A stretch of 26,470 nucleotides of DNA from Veillonella sp. (GTDB lineage Bacteria > Bacillota > Negativicutes > Veillonellales > Veillonellaceae), in NCBI GenBank assembly GCA_022737715.1, contig JAIITD010000008.1:1-26470 (forward strand). Direction: 5' to 3'. Below, piece after piece: positions 1 to 8,449 of this stretch. The position numbers and the translations under genes were made by a program. The notes under the pieces are model-generated. The model worked only from the letters and a program-made list of their open reading frames with translations, did not search any database and was not told the DNA's origin. How positions within the stretch are numbered: position 1 is the first letter of the stretch; each line of letters begins with the position of its first letter.

Positions 1-557
1 ACCATTTGGTCATTGTTGTTGGAGTACATAATAGCTGCAGTTTTAAAGTTCAAAGTTTTATGCGCTTCTTTGATTGCAGTATCTACTGCCAAGGATTCTG
101 GTACAGCATTACGGAAAATGTAATCGCCGATATCTGTAATACCTTCAGCTGTTGTAGATGTGCCAAGAGCTACGACTTTGCTCTTATTTGCTACAGGGCC
201 AGCAGCCATCATTTCACCAGATAACATAGGACCGATAACGCCTACCACTTTATCTTTAGAAATTACTTTGTTCATCGCATTAATCGCTTCGTTTTTGTCA
301 CCTTTAGTGTCTTCAACGAGCAAATTAATTTTTACATTGTTAGCGTCTGCATTGATTTCACTAACGGCCAATTCTGCACCAGCTTTGATAGATTCACCAT
401 ACGCAGCAGCACCGCCTGTTGTCGTTGTTAACAATGCGATTTTAGCTTCATTATTATTTGCATTACCTGCATCTTTATTGCTACCACAACCAGCAGCAAC
501 CGCCATTACACCAGCAAGACCGAAAATGGCTGCTTTTTTTAACATGGATTTATTCAT
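1..557 (-). CDS. Branched-chain amino acid ABC transporter substrate-binding lipoprotein (partial, C-terminus beyond the left edge)
   Basis: The start ATG at 557 is preceded by GGAAGGGTG at a good distance. About 185 residues are visible and the gene runs off the window. The N-terminus is a lipoprotein signal (MNKSMLKKAAIFG, then a hydrophobic stretch) ending in an AAGCGS lipobox, so the Cys should be lipidated and the protein membrane-anchored. A short Asn-rich linker leads into the periplasmic-binding fold: IALLTTTTGGAAAYGES, then VKINLLVEDTKGDKNEAI and VVGVIGPMLSGEMMAAGPVA, the usual LivJ/LivK (peripla_BP_6) pattern. The family binds Leu/Ile/Val or related ligands and hands them to LivHMGF. 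The exact ligand cannot be read from the sequence. The other transporter genes, if linked, would lie to the left. Confidence 0.9.
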   Translation of the reverse strand, partial: MNKSMLKKAAIFGLAGVMAVAAGCGSNKDAGNANNNEAKIALLTTTTGGAAAYGESIKAGAELAVSEINADANNVKINLLVEDTKGDKNEAINAMNKVISKDKVVGVIGPMLSGEMMAAGPVANKSKVVALGTSTTAEGITDIGDYIFRNAVPESLAVDTAIKEAHKTLNFKTAAIMYSNNNDQM

Positions 558-619
558 GTTACACCCTTCCTTTAATCACAATAACAGCAAATATAATAGT
601 ATAAATTATATATACTTCT

Positions 620-649
620 ATATTATGAAATAATTTTTATGTTTGTCAA
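620..649 (-). promoter_or_regulatory. Sigma-70 type promoter of the substrate-binding protein gene
   Basis: On the minus strand TTGACA (644-649) is followed after 18 nt by TAATAT (620-625), about 63 nt upstream of the start codon at 557. The -35 box is perfect and the surroundings are strongly AT-rich. This suggests the gene is transcribed independently of the ABC-F gene before it. Confidence 0.65.
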
Positions 650-658
650 TCAAATCAT

Positions 659-686
659 GTATATCTTCTATAGAATTCAGATATAC
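659..686. repeat. Inverted repeat between the ABC-F gene and the substrate-binding protein promoter
   Basis: Eight-base arms GTATATCT and AGATATAC are separated by 12 nt. The repeat lies about 10 bp upstream of the -35 box at 644-649 and 17 bp after the ABC-F stop codon. It has no T-run on the minus strand, so it is a poor intrinsic terminator. It could be an operator, or chance in AT-rich DNA. Confidence 0.35.
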
Positions 687-702
687 ACCTTATAAGTTTT
701 AT

Positions 703-2616
703 TTATTCTACTAACAATTCTGAAAAATGTTCCCACTTCTCATACAGCGCTTGTAGAGAACTTTCTGTGTCTGAAAGCTGTTTTGATATGTTTGCCATCT
801 CCTCTAAATCCTGTTGTACTACAGGATTAGCTAATTGCACTTCATACATTTTCATAGTCGCTTCTAACCGAGCAATTTCTTCTTCCACCTCAGCTAGTTG
901 TTTTTCCACCATGTACGTATTCGGTTTTGGCTTTGATTCATCACTTGAAGGAACCACTTTGGTCTCAGTTTTAGCCTTGTCTTTAGGGACTTCTTCTACA
1001 TGCTCAGTGAGAGCAGCAATATCATTTTGCTCCTTCAGTTTTTCCTTATAATAAGAATAATTACCTAAATACTCGGTAATCCCTTTATTCTCTAATACTA
1101 ACGTTCTCGTAGACACTTGGTCTAAGAAATACCGGTCATGAGAAATAATAAAACACGTACCACCAAATTGCTGCAACGCACGTTCGACTATTTCACGAGT
1201 AGGTACATCTAAATGGTTAGTAGGTTCGTCGAGAATGAGGAAATTATCACCTTGTAAAAATAATTTCAAAAGAGCTAAACGCGCTCGTTCACCACCGGAT
1301 AAATCACCTACTAGTTTAAATACATCATCACCTTTAAATAGGAATGATCCTAACACATTACGAGCTTTTTCTTCTGTGAAATTATAATTATTGATAATCT
1401 CATCTACTACTTGCCACCGTTCGTGTAATTCTTCATGTTCTTGGGAAAAATAGCCCACTTGTACACGATTGCCAATATCGATATGACCTTCTGTAGGGAA
1501 TAATTCCCCTACAATAGCTTTTACCATAGTAGATTTACCAGCCCCATTAGGACCGATTAAAGCAACAGATTCGCCGCGTCGAACAACCATAGATACATCA
1601 TCAATGATTGGATCATCTGTTTTGTAGCCAATAGACACATGATCTAGTACAAGTACCTTATCAGCGCTCATTGCTGCCGGCGGGAACTTAAAGTCTAATG
1701 AATGTGAGGTTTCAGGAGCCTCTAATCGTTCCAATCGATTTAATTGAGATTGACGCCCACGCGCCATCTTAGACTTAATACCAGCGCGATACTTATCAAT
1801 ATACTCTTCTGTTTTCTTAATATATTCTTGCTGTTTTTCATAAGCAATCGTATCAGCTTTTAATCGTTCTTCCCGTTGTGCTACGTATCGGCTATAGTTG
1901 CCGCGATAAGTGGTGGCCTTATGATGATCTAGTTCTACTACACCTGTAACGATGCGGTCCATGAAATACCGGTCATGGCTCACGATGAGGATACCACCTC
2001 GGTACGATGATAGATAGCCTTCTAACCACTCTAGCATTTCCATATCCAAATGGTTTGTCGGTTCATCGAGGAATAAAAAATCAGGACTACGCACTAAGGC
2101 CTTTGCCAAATTAATGCGCGTTTTTTGTCCCCCTGAAAATGCATTAGCCGGTTTATATAGATCTTCATCTGTAAAGCCTAGACCATATACTATGCGTTTT
2201 GTTTTTTGTTCATAGTCGTAGCCTCCAAGCCATTCCAAACGATTTTGCAGATAATCTAATCGTTGTAAATCACTTTCACTGGCTTCATGAGTTTCTAGAT
2301 ATGCCGTTAACTCTTGCAATTTATCTTCTAATGCATGAACATCTTCCCACGCGGTTTCTATTTCTTCCGCCAAGCTGGCATCGCCTAAGTTAACATCTTG
2401 TTGCAAATAACCAATACTCGCAACGGGAGACATGACAACTTGACCTTCATCTAATTCCTCAATACCGAGGATACATTTCAACAACGTTGATTTACCAGCC
2501 CCATTAGGGCCAACCAAGGCAATTCTATCGCCTTCTTTTATTTCAAAGGACACATTGGAAAACACTTGGCGCACCCCAAATGATTTTCCTAGGCCGATCA
2601 TTCGAATGCGTTCCAT
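703..2616 (-). CDS. ABC-F family ATP-binding protein (two ABC domains, no membrane segment)
   Basis: The protein has 637 residues and its ATG is preceded by AAAGGAGGTA. Domain 1 has Walker A GPNGAGKS (36-43), signature FSGGQ (160-164) and Walker B LFLDEPTNHLD (181-191). A charged helical linker follows (about 240-300; the ABC-F interdomain arm). Domain 2 has Walker A (355-362), signature LSGGE (439-443) and Walker B ILDEPTNHLD (461-470). The C-terminal 70 residues are a predicted coiled coil, as in Uup/YdiF-type members. ABC-F proteins are soluble and act on the ribosome, in translation control, rescue or antibiotic protection. The plain linker looks like a housekeeping member rather than a resistance type, but this is inference. 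The start lies 32 bp after the secretin stop, so it may be co-transcribed with the two genes upstream. Confidence 0.93.
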   Translation of the reverse strand: MERIRMIGLGKSFGVRQVFSNVSFEIKEGDRIALVGPNGAGKSTLLKCILGIEELDEGQVVMSPVASIGYLQQDVNLGDASLAEEIETAWEDVHALEDKLQELTAYLETHEASESDLQRLDYLQNRLEWLGGYDYEQKTKRIVYGLGFTDEDLYKPANAFSGGQKTRINLAKALVRSPDFLFLDEPTNHLDMEMLEWLEGYLSSYRGGILIVSHDRYFMDRIVTGVVELDHHKATTYRGNYSRYVAQREERLKADTIAYEKQQEYIKKTEEYIDKYRAGIKSKMARGRQSQLNRLERLEAPETSHSLDFKFPPAAMSADKVLVLDHVSIGYKTDDPIIDDVSMVVRRGESVALIGPNGAGKSTMVKAIVGELFPTEGHIDIGNRVQVGYFSQEHEELHERWQVVDEIINNYNFTEEKARNVLGSFLFKGDDVFKLVGDLSGGERARLALLKLFLQGDNFLILDEPTNHLDVPTREIVERALQQFGGTCFIISHDRYFLDQVSTRTLVLENKGITEYLGNYSYYKEKLKEQNDIAALTEHVEEVPKDKAKTETKVVPSSDESKPKPNTYMVEKQLAEVEEEIARLEATMKMYEVQLANPVVQQDLEEMANISKQLSDTESSLQALYEKWEHFSELLVE

Positions 2617-2648
2617 TCAATACCTCCTTTATCATTCCGTACCTATTA

Positions 2649-3848
2649 TTATACCACAGTCGCTTTCACAAAAATGACCATTTCCACGCTATCCTTTGTT
2701 TTCCGGCTATGCCTAAATAGTTTACCTAATAAAGGGATATCACCGAGTACGGGGATTTTCTCAATCTGTTTTTGATCGCGATTATCCATTAAGCCACCGA
2801 TAACCAATACTTCTCCCGGTTGTAATCTCACTCTCGTCTGTGCTTGTCGAGTAGTTATTTTATAGGATTTTAATTCAGATACCATAATGGGTGAACTTAC
2901 CTCGGCCCGTATAGACGTATCTATGGCACCATTTTTTGTAACAATAGGTGTATAATCAAGTTTTATCCCCACCTCTTCATAGTGAATCGACCTATTTCTT
3001 TCACCATTAGAAATCGACTCTTCTATAACAGGAATTCGCTCACCTATCAAAATATGTGCGGCTTCACCATTTAAGGCCACAATAGAAGGAGTAGCAATAA
3101 CAACAGCCTTTCCCGATGTTTCTAAGAGGCTGAGTTCAGGTTTCACAAAAAATTTATATGCTTCACCATCTGGAGCCTTGCCAAATGTAATGGCTCCATA
3201 AGAATTTGTCTTGTCATTACCATGGCCGGTTAAACTCAACCAAGACCATCGAAATCCAGTTTCCTTCGTATAGGAATGCTCCATAGCCATAATCGTAGCT
3301 TCCAGTCGCACCTGTTTCATGTCTCTATCTACAGATTGAATGATTGAGTTTACCCCTTTTTCCTCATCTCCGGTTACATTTAATACAATCTGATTTGTTT
3401 CCTTATGCACTGCGAACTTACCAGTAGGTACTACAGTTTTTATGACAGATTCTAGCGATGTCGATGATGCCACCTTTGGTTCTACTACCACTACATGGCG
3501 ATGTTCCTTAGTACCAGAATTGCCTGTAACAGTGACTACCCCCTGATCATCTTGTATATCAAAATGATACATATCCCCTAAATAATGTAGCATTTCTAAT
3601 GGTGACTTACCATGTATCGTTCCTGACACAGTGCCATTTAATGTATTAATGCCAAGTATATCCATCTTATAACTACGACTGATGGCCTCTACCACATCAG
3701 CTAGAGGGGCTTTGCTAACCGTCATACTATATGAATTTTGAGCTGTTTCAGATTGTTGTACCTGTATTGATTCTTTCGCCCATACACAAGGATTTTCTAT
3801 TACACCTAAGATTAAAACCATTATCATGATTCGCCAATAGATACACAT
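2649..3848 (-). CDS. Short secretin (type IV pilus / type II secretion GspD-PilQ family)
   Basis: The protein has 399 residues. The start at 3848 has AAGGAGG 9 nt upstream; an ATG at 3827 overlaps the preceding stop as ATGA but has no good ribosome binding site. A short N-terminal hydrophobic segment (about 8-24, ending VWA-KES) fits a signal peptide. Residues about 40-110 resemble an STN/N0 domain (APLADVVEAISRSY, then a beta-rich part). A secretin_N-like region follows at about 118-175. The C-terminal half is the secretin domain with PSIVALNGEAAHILIGERIPV, LQPGEVLVIGGLM and the signature IPVLGDIPLLGKLFR. Secretins form outer-membrane rings, which fits a diderm envelope. It is much shorter than typical PilQ or GspD because it has a single N-domain set. 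Its partner gene overlaps it by 25 bp. Confidence 0.88.
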   Translation of the reverse strand: MCIYWRIMIMVLILGVIENPCVWAKESIQVQQSETAQNSYSMTVSKAPLADVVEAISRSYKMDILGINTLNGTVSGTIHGKSPLEMLHYLGDMYHFDIQDDQGVVTVTGNSGTKEHRHVVVVEPKVASSTSLESVIKTVVPTGKFAVHKETNQIVLNVTGDEEKGVNSIIQSVDRDMKQVRLEATIMAMEHSYTKETGFRWSWLSLTGHGNDKTNSYGAITFGKAPDGEAYKFFVKPELSLLETSGKAVVIATPSIVALNGEAAHILIGERIPVIEESISNGERNRSIHYEEVGIKLDYTPIVTKNGAIDTSIRAEVSSPIMVSELKSYKITTRQAQTRVRLQPGEVLVIGGLMDNRDQKQIEKIPVLGDIPLLGKLFRHSRKTKDSVEMVIFVKATVV

Positions 3849-4468
3849 CGCACATTGCCTCCTTCATCAAGTGTTACACCATTTTCATCTATATTAATTA
3901 CCTTTATACCATGCCAGGAATCCCCCTCCATAACGACACTAGACTCTGTACCACTACTTAAAATCACAGCCCATTGAGGACCATGTATAACACCATTAAC
4001 ATGAATTGTTTTCTGCTTATTATGTTTTGTTATAACTTCCTCTGTACTAGAGCTACTATCTTGTTCTACTTCCTTTTTACTATGTCTCCCTGTACCGTGT
4101 TTTAACTTTGATGAATCACCTTTATTATCTAGGTTCTGTTGACCTTCGCCTGTAAGGTCTTCACCCATCATATGTATTGGATCTGCATTGCTTTTGTCTA
4201 ATGATTCGCCTAGTACTTCACGCCAAGGAAGCGCCCTTAAGTTATTTCCCGTGCTGTATAACAATGTTGTTTCATGATTTTCTTCTGATTTCGACATGAC
4301 AGTTGAATCAGGCTCCATCTGAACATGTTCATCATCAGGTGTATAAAAGATACCCCACCCCATCGCTATGCTGCCTAATACAAACAATATACCTATACTC
4401 TTCTTATATCGTTTACATTGAGTTATATAGGGATACAATGTTTCTCGTAACCGTTCCTGTATGTTCAT
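3824..4468 (-). CDS. Inner-membrane bitopic protein resembling GspC/PilP, partner of the secretin
   Basis: The protein has 214 residues, with AAAGGAG 9 nt before the ATG. There is a short basic cytoplasmic N-terminus, one membrane helix (about 25-42, IGILFVLGSIAMGWGIFYT) and a long polar linker rich in Ser, Glu, Lys and Asn (about 45-150). The C-terminal domain (about 152-210) has the pattern GVIHGPQWAVILSS, MEGDSW, KVINIDENGVTLDEGG. That pattern is typical of the homology region of GspC and of PilP, which contacts the secretin N0 domain. The similarity is by pattern only. The gene overlaps the secretin gene by 25 bp, which suggests translational coupling and a shared complex. No other pilus or secretion gene is adjacent in the window. 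Confidence 0.7.
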   Translation of the reverse strand: MNIQERLRETLYPYITQCKRYKKSIGILFVLGSIAMGWGIFYTPDDEHVQMEPDSTVMSKSEENHETTLLYSTGNNLRALPWREVLGESLDKSNADPIHMMGEDLTGEGQQNLDNKGDSSKLKHGTGRHSKKEVEQDSSSSTEEVITKHNKQKTIHVNGVIHGPQWAVILSSGTESSVVMEGDSWHGIKVINIDENGVTLDEGGNVRCVSIGES

Positions 4469-4540
4469 TCATTAGGACTCCTTTCACATAGTTGAGTTAA
4501 AATGTCTATCTAGTATCAGTATGCAACACAAATCTACATA

Positions 4541-4583
4541 AAAATAGGACACTAATAGTCACCCCCGTGACTATTAGTGTCCT
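4541..4583 (-). terminator. Strong intrinsic terminator after pgi
   Basis: This is a perfect 17-bp stem (arms 4546-4562 and 4567-4583) with a 4-nt loop, followed on the minus strand by ATTTTTA. It lies 28 bp after the pgi stop codon. It separates the pgi transcript from the GspC-like/secretin pair, so that pair should have its own promoter within 4469-4545. I see only a weak candidate there, TTGCAT-N17-ATTTTA. Confidence 0.9.
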
Positions 4584-4611
4584 TTACAAATCATATAATT
4601 TATGATAGCAC

Positions 4612-6039
4612 TTATTGTTTTTTCATAGCTTGAAGTTTCGGCCCAATCAAGCGCTTATAAACTTCAACACCAGGTTGATCAAAGGCATCAACACCAGCTA
4701 AAATCGATTCAAAATACACCGCCCAACAATGCATGAACATGATTTCCCCTAAATGGAATGCATTTAATGTTGGTACAGATATGGTCATATTAAAACGATT
4801 ATCTATCGATAGTGCCTCACGATTCGCATCAAGTGCACTATTTAATATATCGCTAATAGGAATATCCCCTATGGCATCCAATTTATCATATTCACTATAT
4901 AAATTAGGAACAACTAGTGATGTATTCCAGTCTCGTACCTTAATAAATTGAACTACCTTATTGAGGCGTCCTTCTTGATGCTCTTGCACTTGAGCATGCA
5001 TATCCATCGTACCTACTGCAGGAACAGGTGTACGACCATAAGGGAGACAAGTATTACTCATTTTACCTAATGATTCGGATAAGAGTTGTACATACCAATC
5101 AGATAGTGAGTGTAGAGACTCACCATAAGGCATGAATACCTCTATAATACGTCCATATCGCTCAGACGCAATATATTTCAATAATGCGCTAAATAGTGCA
5201 GGATTTTTATAAACATCCTCTTCTTGGCAAGCCATATCCATCGATGCAGCACCAGCTAAGAAGCCTTCGATATCAAATCCCACAAGAGCAGCTGTAACAA
5301 ATCCAACCTCAGTAAAAACGGAGAATCGGCCTCCTACCCCATAGGGAACAGAGAATGTTCTCCAATGATGTTTGATAGCCATATCATGAAGAATGGTAGG
5401 ATGTGCCTCATCATTTGTTTCTGTAACAACAGTAACTTCATAATTAATATGGTTGTCTTCAAGCGCTTTTTGAAGAATCATAAAATTAGCCATCGGTTCA
5501 ATGGTAGAGCCAGATTTTGATGTAACTACAAGCATAACCTTATAGTCACTACCCTTTTCATCAGCCTGAGATACTAATGTTTTAATAAGCCCTTCCAAAT
5601 ACGGTCCATCTACATTAAAACCAGCAAAGTAAAATCTTGGATAGCCATTTCGTTCTTCATCAGTATAGTTGTTCCAGAATGAACCGCATTGCACATCAAA
5701 TAATACCTTACTACCTAAGTAGGATCCACCAATGCCAATGGATACAACGGTATCTATATGTTGACGAGCATACTCACCTAAATCATGTAAACGGTCCATC
5801 ATGTCCGGTGTATTGATACCGTTTTCCGATATATATGGCAACTGATAAAACAAGATTGGTTCTGGTTGACCATCTTTAGATAGGTGGCCTTCTTCATAAC
5901 CTGTGGATCGCAAAATATTGGTATGACGCCATACATTTTGAATGGCCCGTTCAAAGTTTTGTATGTCCCTTGCCTGTATGCAGCTTTCATTATAGATATT
6001 GTTATAATCTAGCTCAAATCCAGAATCTAACTGTAACAT
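4612..6039 (-). CDS. pgi: Glucose-6-phosphate isomerase
   Basis: This cytoplasmic enzyme interconverts glucose-6-phosphate and fructose-6-phosphate. I place the start at ATG 6039, with AGGAGA 6 nt upstream; the in-frame TTG at 6042 would leave only 3 nt to the ribosome binding site. The 475 residues fit the short Firmicute form. Landmarks are SIGIGGSYLGSKVL (about 100-112), the sugar-phosphate loop VTSKSGSTIEP (about 172-182), GVGGRFSVFTEVGF (about 234-247), SESLGK (equivalent of the catalytic-Glu MESNGK motif), HAQVQEHQEG, and near the end DQPGVEVYK with the conserved Lys. It starts 12 bp after the DUF1294 gene and is last before a strong terminator. It links the upstream sugar-nucleotide epimerase to central carbon flow. 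Confidence 0.96.
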   Translation of the reverse strand: MLQLDSGFELDYNNIYNESCIQARDIQNFERAIQNVWRHTNILRSTGYEEGHLSKDGQPEPILFYQLPYISENGINTPDMMDRLHDLGEYARQHIDTVVSIGIGGSYLGSKVLFDVQCGSFWNNYTDEERNGYPRFYFAGFNVDGPYLEGLIKTLVSQADEKGSDYKVMLVVTSKSGSTIEPMANFMILQKALEDNHINYEVTVVTETNDEAHPTILHDMAIKHHWRTFSVPYGVGGRFSVFTEVGFVTAALVGFDIEGFLAGAASMDMACQEEDVYKNPALFSALLKYIASERYGRIIEVFMPYGESLHSLSDWYVQLLSESLGKMSNTCLPYGRTPVPAVGTMDMHAQVQEHQEGRLNKVVQFIKVRDWNTSLVVPNLYSEYDKLDAIGDIPISDILNSALDANREALSIDNRFNMTISVPTLNAFHLGEIMFMHCWAVYFESILAGVDAFDQPGVEVYKRLIGPKLQAMKKQ

Positions 6040-6051
6040 CAAGTATCTCCT

Positions 6052-6330
6052 TTATGCACCAATCCAACCATAGCCATAACCGATACCAAATACGGACCAA
6101 AGAATAGCGATGGGAATCAATAACTTAAATTTCAATTTTGCTGTTTTATGATGACATAGTACCATGCCTAATAATGCACCTAGCCCTGCAAAGGCAAATG
6201 CTAAAAATAGCAATGTAAATTCAGAAATCCGCTCATACCCCTTTATAGCGGAAAACTTATCATATCCATATATACAAAAGACAATAAAATTCCATACGGC
6301 CATGGTAAGCAGAAAATACGTTTCACTCAT
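6052..6330 (-). CDS. DUF1294 family small membrane protein
   Basis: The protein has 92 residues. The reading frame is open further upstream, but that part lies inside the epimerase gene. ATG 6330 has TAGGAT just upstream and follows the epimerase stop by 10 bp, so I use it. The sequence begins MSETYFLLTMAVWNFIVFCIYGYDKFSA. It has an N-terminal membrane helix, the conserved YGYDKFxA pattern of DUF1294, a second hydrophobic block with Gly-Ala packing (FAFAGLGALLGMVLCHHK) and a third helix ending in WSVFGIGYGYGWIG. The HHKT after the second helix is also typical. The function is unknown. It sits between the epimerase and pgi, and I see no further functional clue. Confidence 0.85.
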   Translation of the reverse strand: MSETYFLLTMAVWNFIVFCIYGYDKFSAIKGYERISEFTLLFLAFAFAGLGALLGMVLCHHKTAKLKFKLLIPIAILWSVFGIGYGYGWIGA

Positions 6331-6340
6331 AATCCTATTT

Positions 6341-7258
6341 TTATTTCCCCTTAAAATATGAGAGGGTATCACCCAATCCACGTTCCAAACCAATAGTGGC
6401 TTCAAATCCAAAATCCGTTTTAGCTTTTTCATTACATAAACGAGAATGGCGAATATCGCCAACTCGTTCTGCTTCATAATTAGTTGCAATTTGTTTGCCA
6501 CTAATAGATGTAAAATAAGCTACCAGTTTATTTACAGATGTACTCGTATTAGTAGAAATATTATAAATACCTGTTAAATCAGGATGATTCATGGCTTTAA
6601 TATTGGCTTCAACAACATCGGCCACATATACAAAGTCACGTGTTTGCTCACCATCCCCAAATATGGTAAGCGGTTTATCTTCATTAACGAGACGATTAAA
6701 AATACTAATTACACCGCCTTCGCCACCATCACCTTGACGTGGTCCATATACATTGGCATATCTAAAGCACACTGTTTTTAATCCAAATGCTTGTTCATAA
6801 ATACGTAAATACCCTTCAGCTGTCAATTTAGTAAGGCCATAAAATGATGTTGGTTTACCAGACATATCTTCTGTTAAAGGTAATGTATCGAGATCACCAT
6901 ATACTGCAGCAGATGACGGCATTAGAAAATGTTCTACCTTATGTTTCCTAGCTGCTTCGAGCATATTAATTAATCCGATTAGATTCACATCACAATCCAT
7001 CTTAGGATTTTCCATAGATGCAGGTACCATCGTTTGTGCCGCTTCATGAAACACCACTTGAGGTTTAAAATCTGCAAAAATAGAGTCTATGTTAGGATCT
7101 CGTACATCCATTTCAACAAATGTAGCCTCTGGATTGACAAACTCCCGCACCCCTGTGGAAAGATTATCTATTACTAATACTGTATGACCTAATGCTATGA
7201 GTCGATCAACTAAATGGGACCCTATAAATCCGGCGCCCCCCGTTACACAAACACGCAT
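6341..7258 (-). CDS. NAD-dependent sugar-nucleotide epimerase/dehydratase (UDP-glucose 4-epimerase-like)
   Basis: The protein has 305 residues, with AAAGGGGA before the ATG. The extended short-chain dehydrogenase signature is complete: GxxGxxG in VTGGAGFIGSH (5-15), the acidic residue ending strand 2 (VIDNLSTG, D31), catalytic Y140 and K144 in SFYGLTK, and RYANVYGPRQG as the substrate loop. The C-terminal part (TIFGDGEQTRDFVYVADV) is typical of GalE-like and related UDP-hexose epimerases. Likely substrates are UDP-glucose/UDP-galactose or their N-acetyl forms; the sequence does not decide. Its product probably feeds surface polysaccharide or LPS, as the product of the GalU gene further upstream would. 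It starts 17 bp after the RNase H gene. Confidence 0.9.
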   Translation of the reverse strand: MRVCVTGGAGFIGSHLVDRLIALGHTVLVIDNLSTGVREFVNPEATFVEMDVRDPNIDSIFADFKPQVVFHEAAQTMVPASMENPKMDCDVNLIGLINMLEAARKHKVEHFLMPSSAAVYGDLDTLPLTEDMSGKPTSFYGLTKLTAEGYLRIYEQAFGLKTVCFRYANVYGPRQGDGGEGGVISIFNRLVNEDKPLTIFGDGEQTRDFVYVADVVEANIKAMNHPDLTGIYNISTNTSTSVNKLVAYFTSISGKQIATNYEAERVGDIRHSRLCNEKAKTDFGFEATIGLERGLGDTLSYFKGK

Positions 7259-7275
7259 TGTTTTCCCCTTTTATA

Positions 7276-7938
7276 TTATTTACCCTTAGCTGCCCCTGCC
7301 TTTGCCAGTTGGTCAGCCAGTTCATTATATGTATCTCCCGTATGAGCATGTACCTTGTGAAAGTATACATTCACATGTGGGAATATACCTTCACAAAATG
7401 TTGCATATTCATTGGTTAATGCATTATTTCGTTTCCACTTCTTCGTGGCCCACATTTCTATCCCCATATAATCATAATACAAGGAACACTTAGGAATCCC
7501 ATGAGTCAAAGCATACTGCATAACATGCATGGCAGCGAGTAACTCACCAGATACATTCCAAAACTCTGTATATTTTGCATCCTGTGTGCCGAACGAAAAT
7601 GTTTCTTTATTGCCATTTAGAAACATTATACCTCCGGAACCTACGGATTGATTATATTTATCATAACTACCATCGATATAAGCAATTAAATGATTGGGTT
7701 CTGAAAAATCAGGAGCCATAGATTTTTTTGCATCAGTTGTTTGTGATGTCGTTGATGCTGCAAGATAGTCTCCAATGCTCATACCTTCATCACCTATAAA
7801 AGCCTGCGCTTCTGCTTTTGTAGGAAACGACTTATAGATAGCACCACCAAAACCCTTTACCTGTTTTTCACAATCGCTCCAAGTTTCATAAATACCTGGC
7901 GTACGGCCTGCCTTTACAGCATAAAATTTCTTCGCCAT
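7276..7938 (-). CDS. Ribonuclease HI with N-terminal hybrid-binding (viroplasmin-like) domain
   Basis: The protein has 220 residues, with AGGAGG before the ATG. Residues 1-50 (KKFYAVKAGRTPGIYETW, then VKGFGGAIYKSF and the TKAEAQAF helix) form the small domain shared by eukaryotic RNase H1 and caulimovirus viroplasmin, which binds RNA/DNA hybrids. A low-complexity linker rich in Ser, Thr and Ala follows. The RNase H fold starts at about 84. The four metal-binding acidic residues can be placed: D89 in AYIDGS, E132 in SGELLAA, D156 in YYDYMG and D209 in NELADQLA, with H198 in KVHAHTGD. It should cleave the RNA strand of hybrids in the cytoplasm. The stop codon of the YbaK-like gene upstream (TAG) forms part of its ribosome binding site, which suggests coupling. 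Confidence 0.93.
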   Translation of the reverse strand: MAKKFYAVKAGRTPGIYETWSDCEKQVKGFGGAIYKSFPTKAEAQAFIGDEGMSIGDYLAASTTSQTTDAKKSMAPDFSEPNHLIAYIDGSYDKYNQSVGSGGIMFLNGNKETFSFGTQDAKYTEFWNVSGELLAAMHVMQYALTHGIPKCSLYYDYMGIEMWATKKWKRNNALTNEYATFCEGIFPHVNVYFHKVHAHTGDTYNELADQLAKAGAAKGK

Positions 7939-7946
7939 ACAACCTC

Positions 7947-8438
7947 CTAATGTTTCATGGTAAGCGGTACAAATTCGGCATTTACCACAGATTGCAAATC
8001 TTGTGGATTCACATGCATCTGCATACCTCTTAAACCAGCACTAACGTATACAGCCTCTTGAGACTGCATAGTTTCATCAAAGTATGTAGGGAATAGCTTT
8101 TTCATACCTACTGGGGAGCAACCACCACGCAAATAACCTGTTATACCTAATAAATCCTTTACGTGAATTAATTCTACCGATTTATTGCCACTTACACGTG
8201 CAGCCTGTTTCATATCTAATTCTTCAGCTACAGGAATGCAAAATACAACATATCCTGTTTTATCACCCTTGCCCACTAAAGTTTTAAGTACTTCTTTTTC
8301 ATCAAGACCTAGTTCATCAGCTACATGAACACCTTGACCTCGTTCTTCAGACCATTCATATTCGCTAATCGTATATGCTATGTGATGAGTATCTAATATG
8401 CGTAATGCATTTGTCTTTTTATGCTTTTCTTTACTCAT
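7947..8438 (-). CDS. ybaK: YbaK/EbsC family Cys-tRNA(Pro) deacylase
   Basis: The protein has 163 residues with a TAGGAGG ribosome binding site. The whole chain fits the YbaK/ProX-like editing fold: IAYTISEYEWSEERG at the N-terminus, KTLVGKGDKTGYVVFCIPVAEELDMK in the centre (the conserved Lys is in KTLV), and RGGCSPVGMKK plus the C-terminal strand YVSAGLRGMQM. The family hydrolyses Cys-tRNA(Pro) and some related mischarged tRNAs in trans. The close match to GGCSPxGMKK supports the YbaK branch rather than INS/ProXp-ala. It sits in a tight run of housekeeping genes, 11 bp after the NdpA-like gene and 8 bp before the RNase H gene. Confidence 0.93.
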   Translation of the reverse strand: MSKEKHKKTNALRILDTHHIAYTISEYEWSEERGQGVHVADELGLDEKEVLKTLVGKGDKTGYVVFCIPVAEELDMKQAARVSGNKSVELIHVKDLLGITGYLRGGCSPVGMKKLFPTYFDETMQSQEAVYVSAGLRGMQMHVNPQDLQSVVNAEFVPLTMKH

Positions 8439-8449
8439 ACAAGAGCCTC

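Noticed and set aside
160..633. Plus-strand open frame of 157 codons
   Set aside because: It is antisense to the lipoprotein-type binding protein, which has a ribosome binding site, lipobox and family motifs; the plus frame has none.
6331..6501. N-terminal extension of the DUF1294 frame
   Set aside because: It lies inside the 3' end of the epimerase gene, and ATG 6330 gives the normal DUF1294 length.
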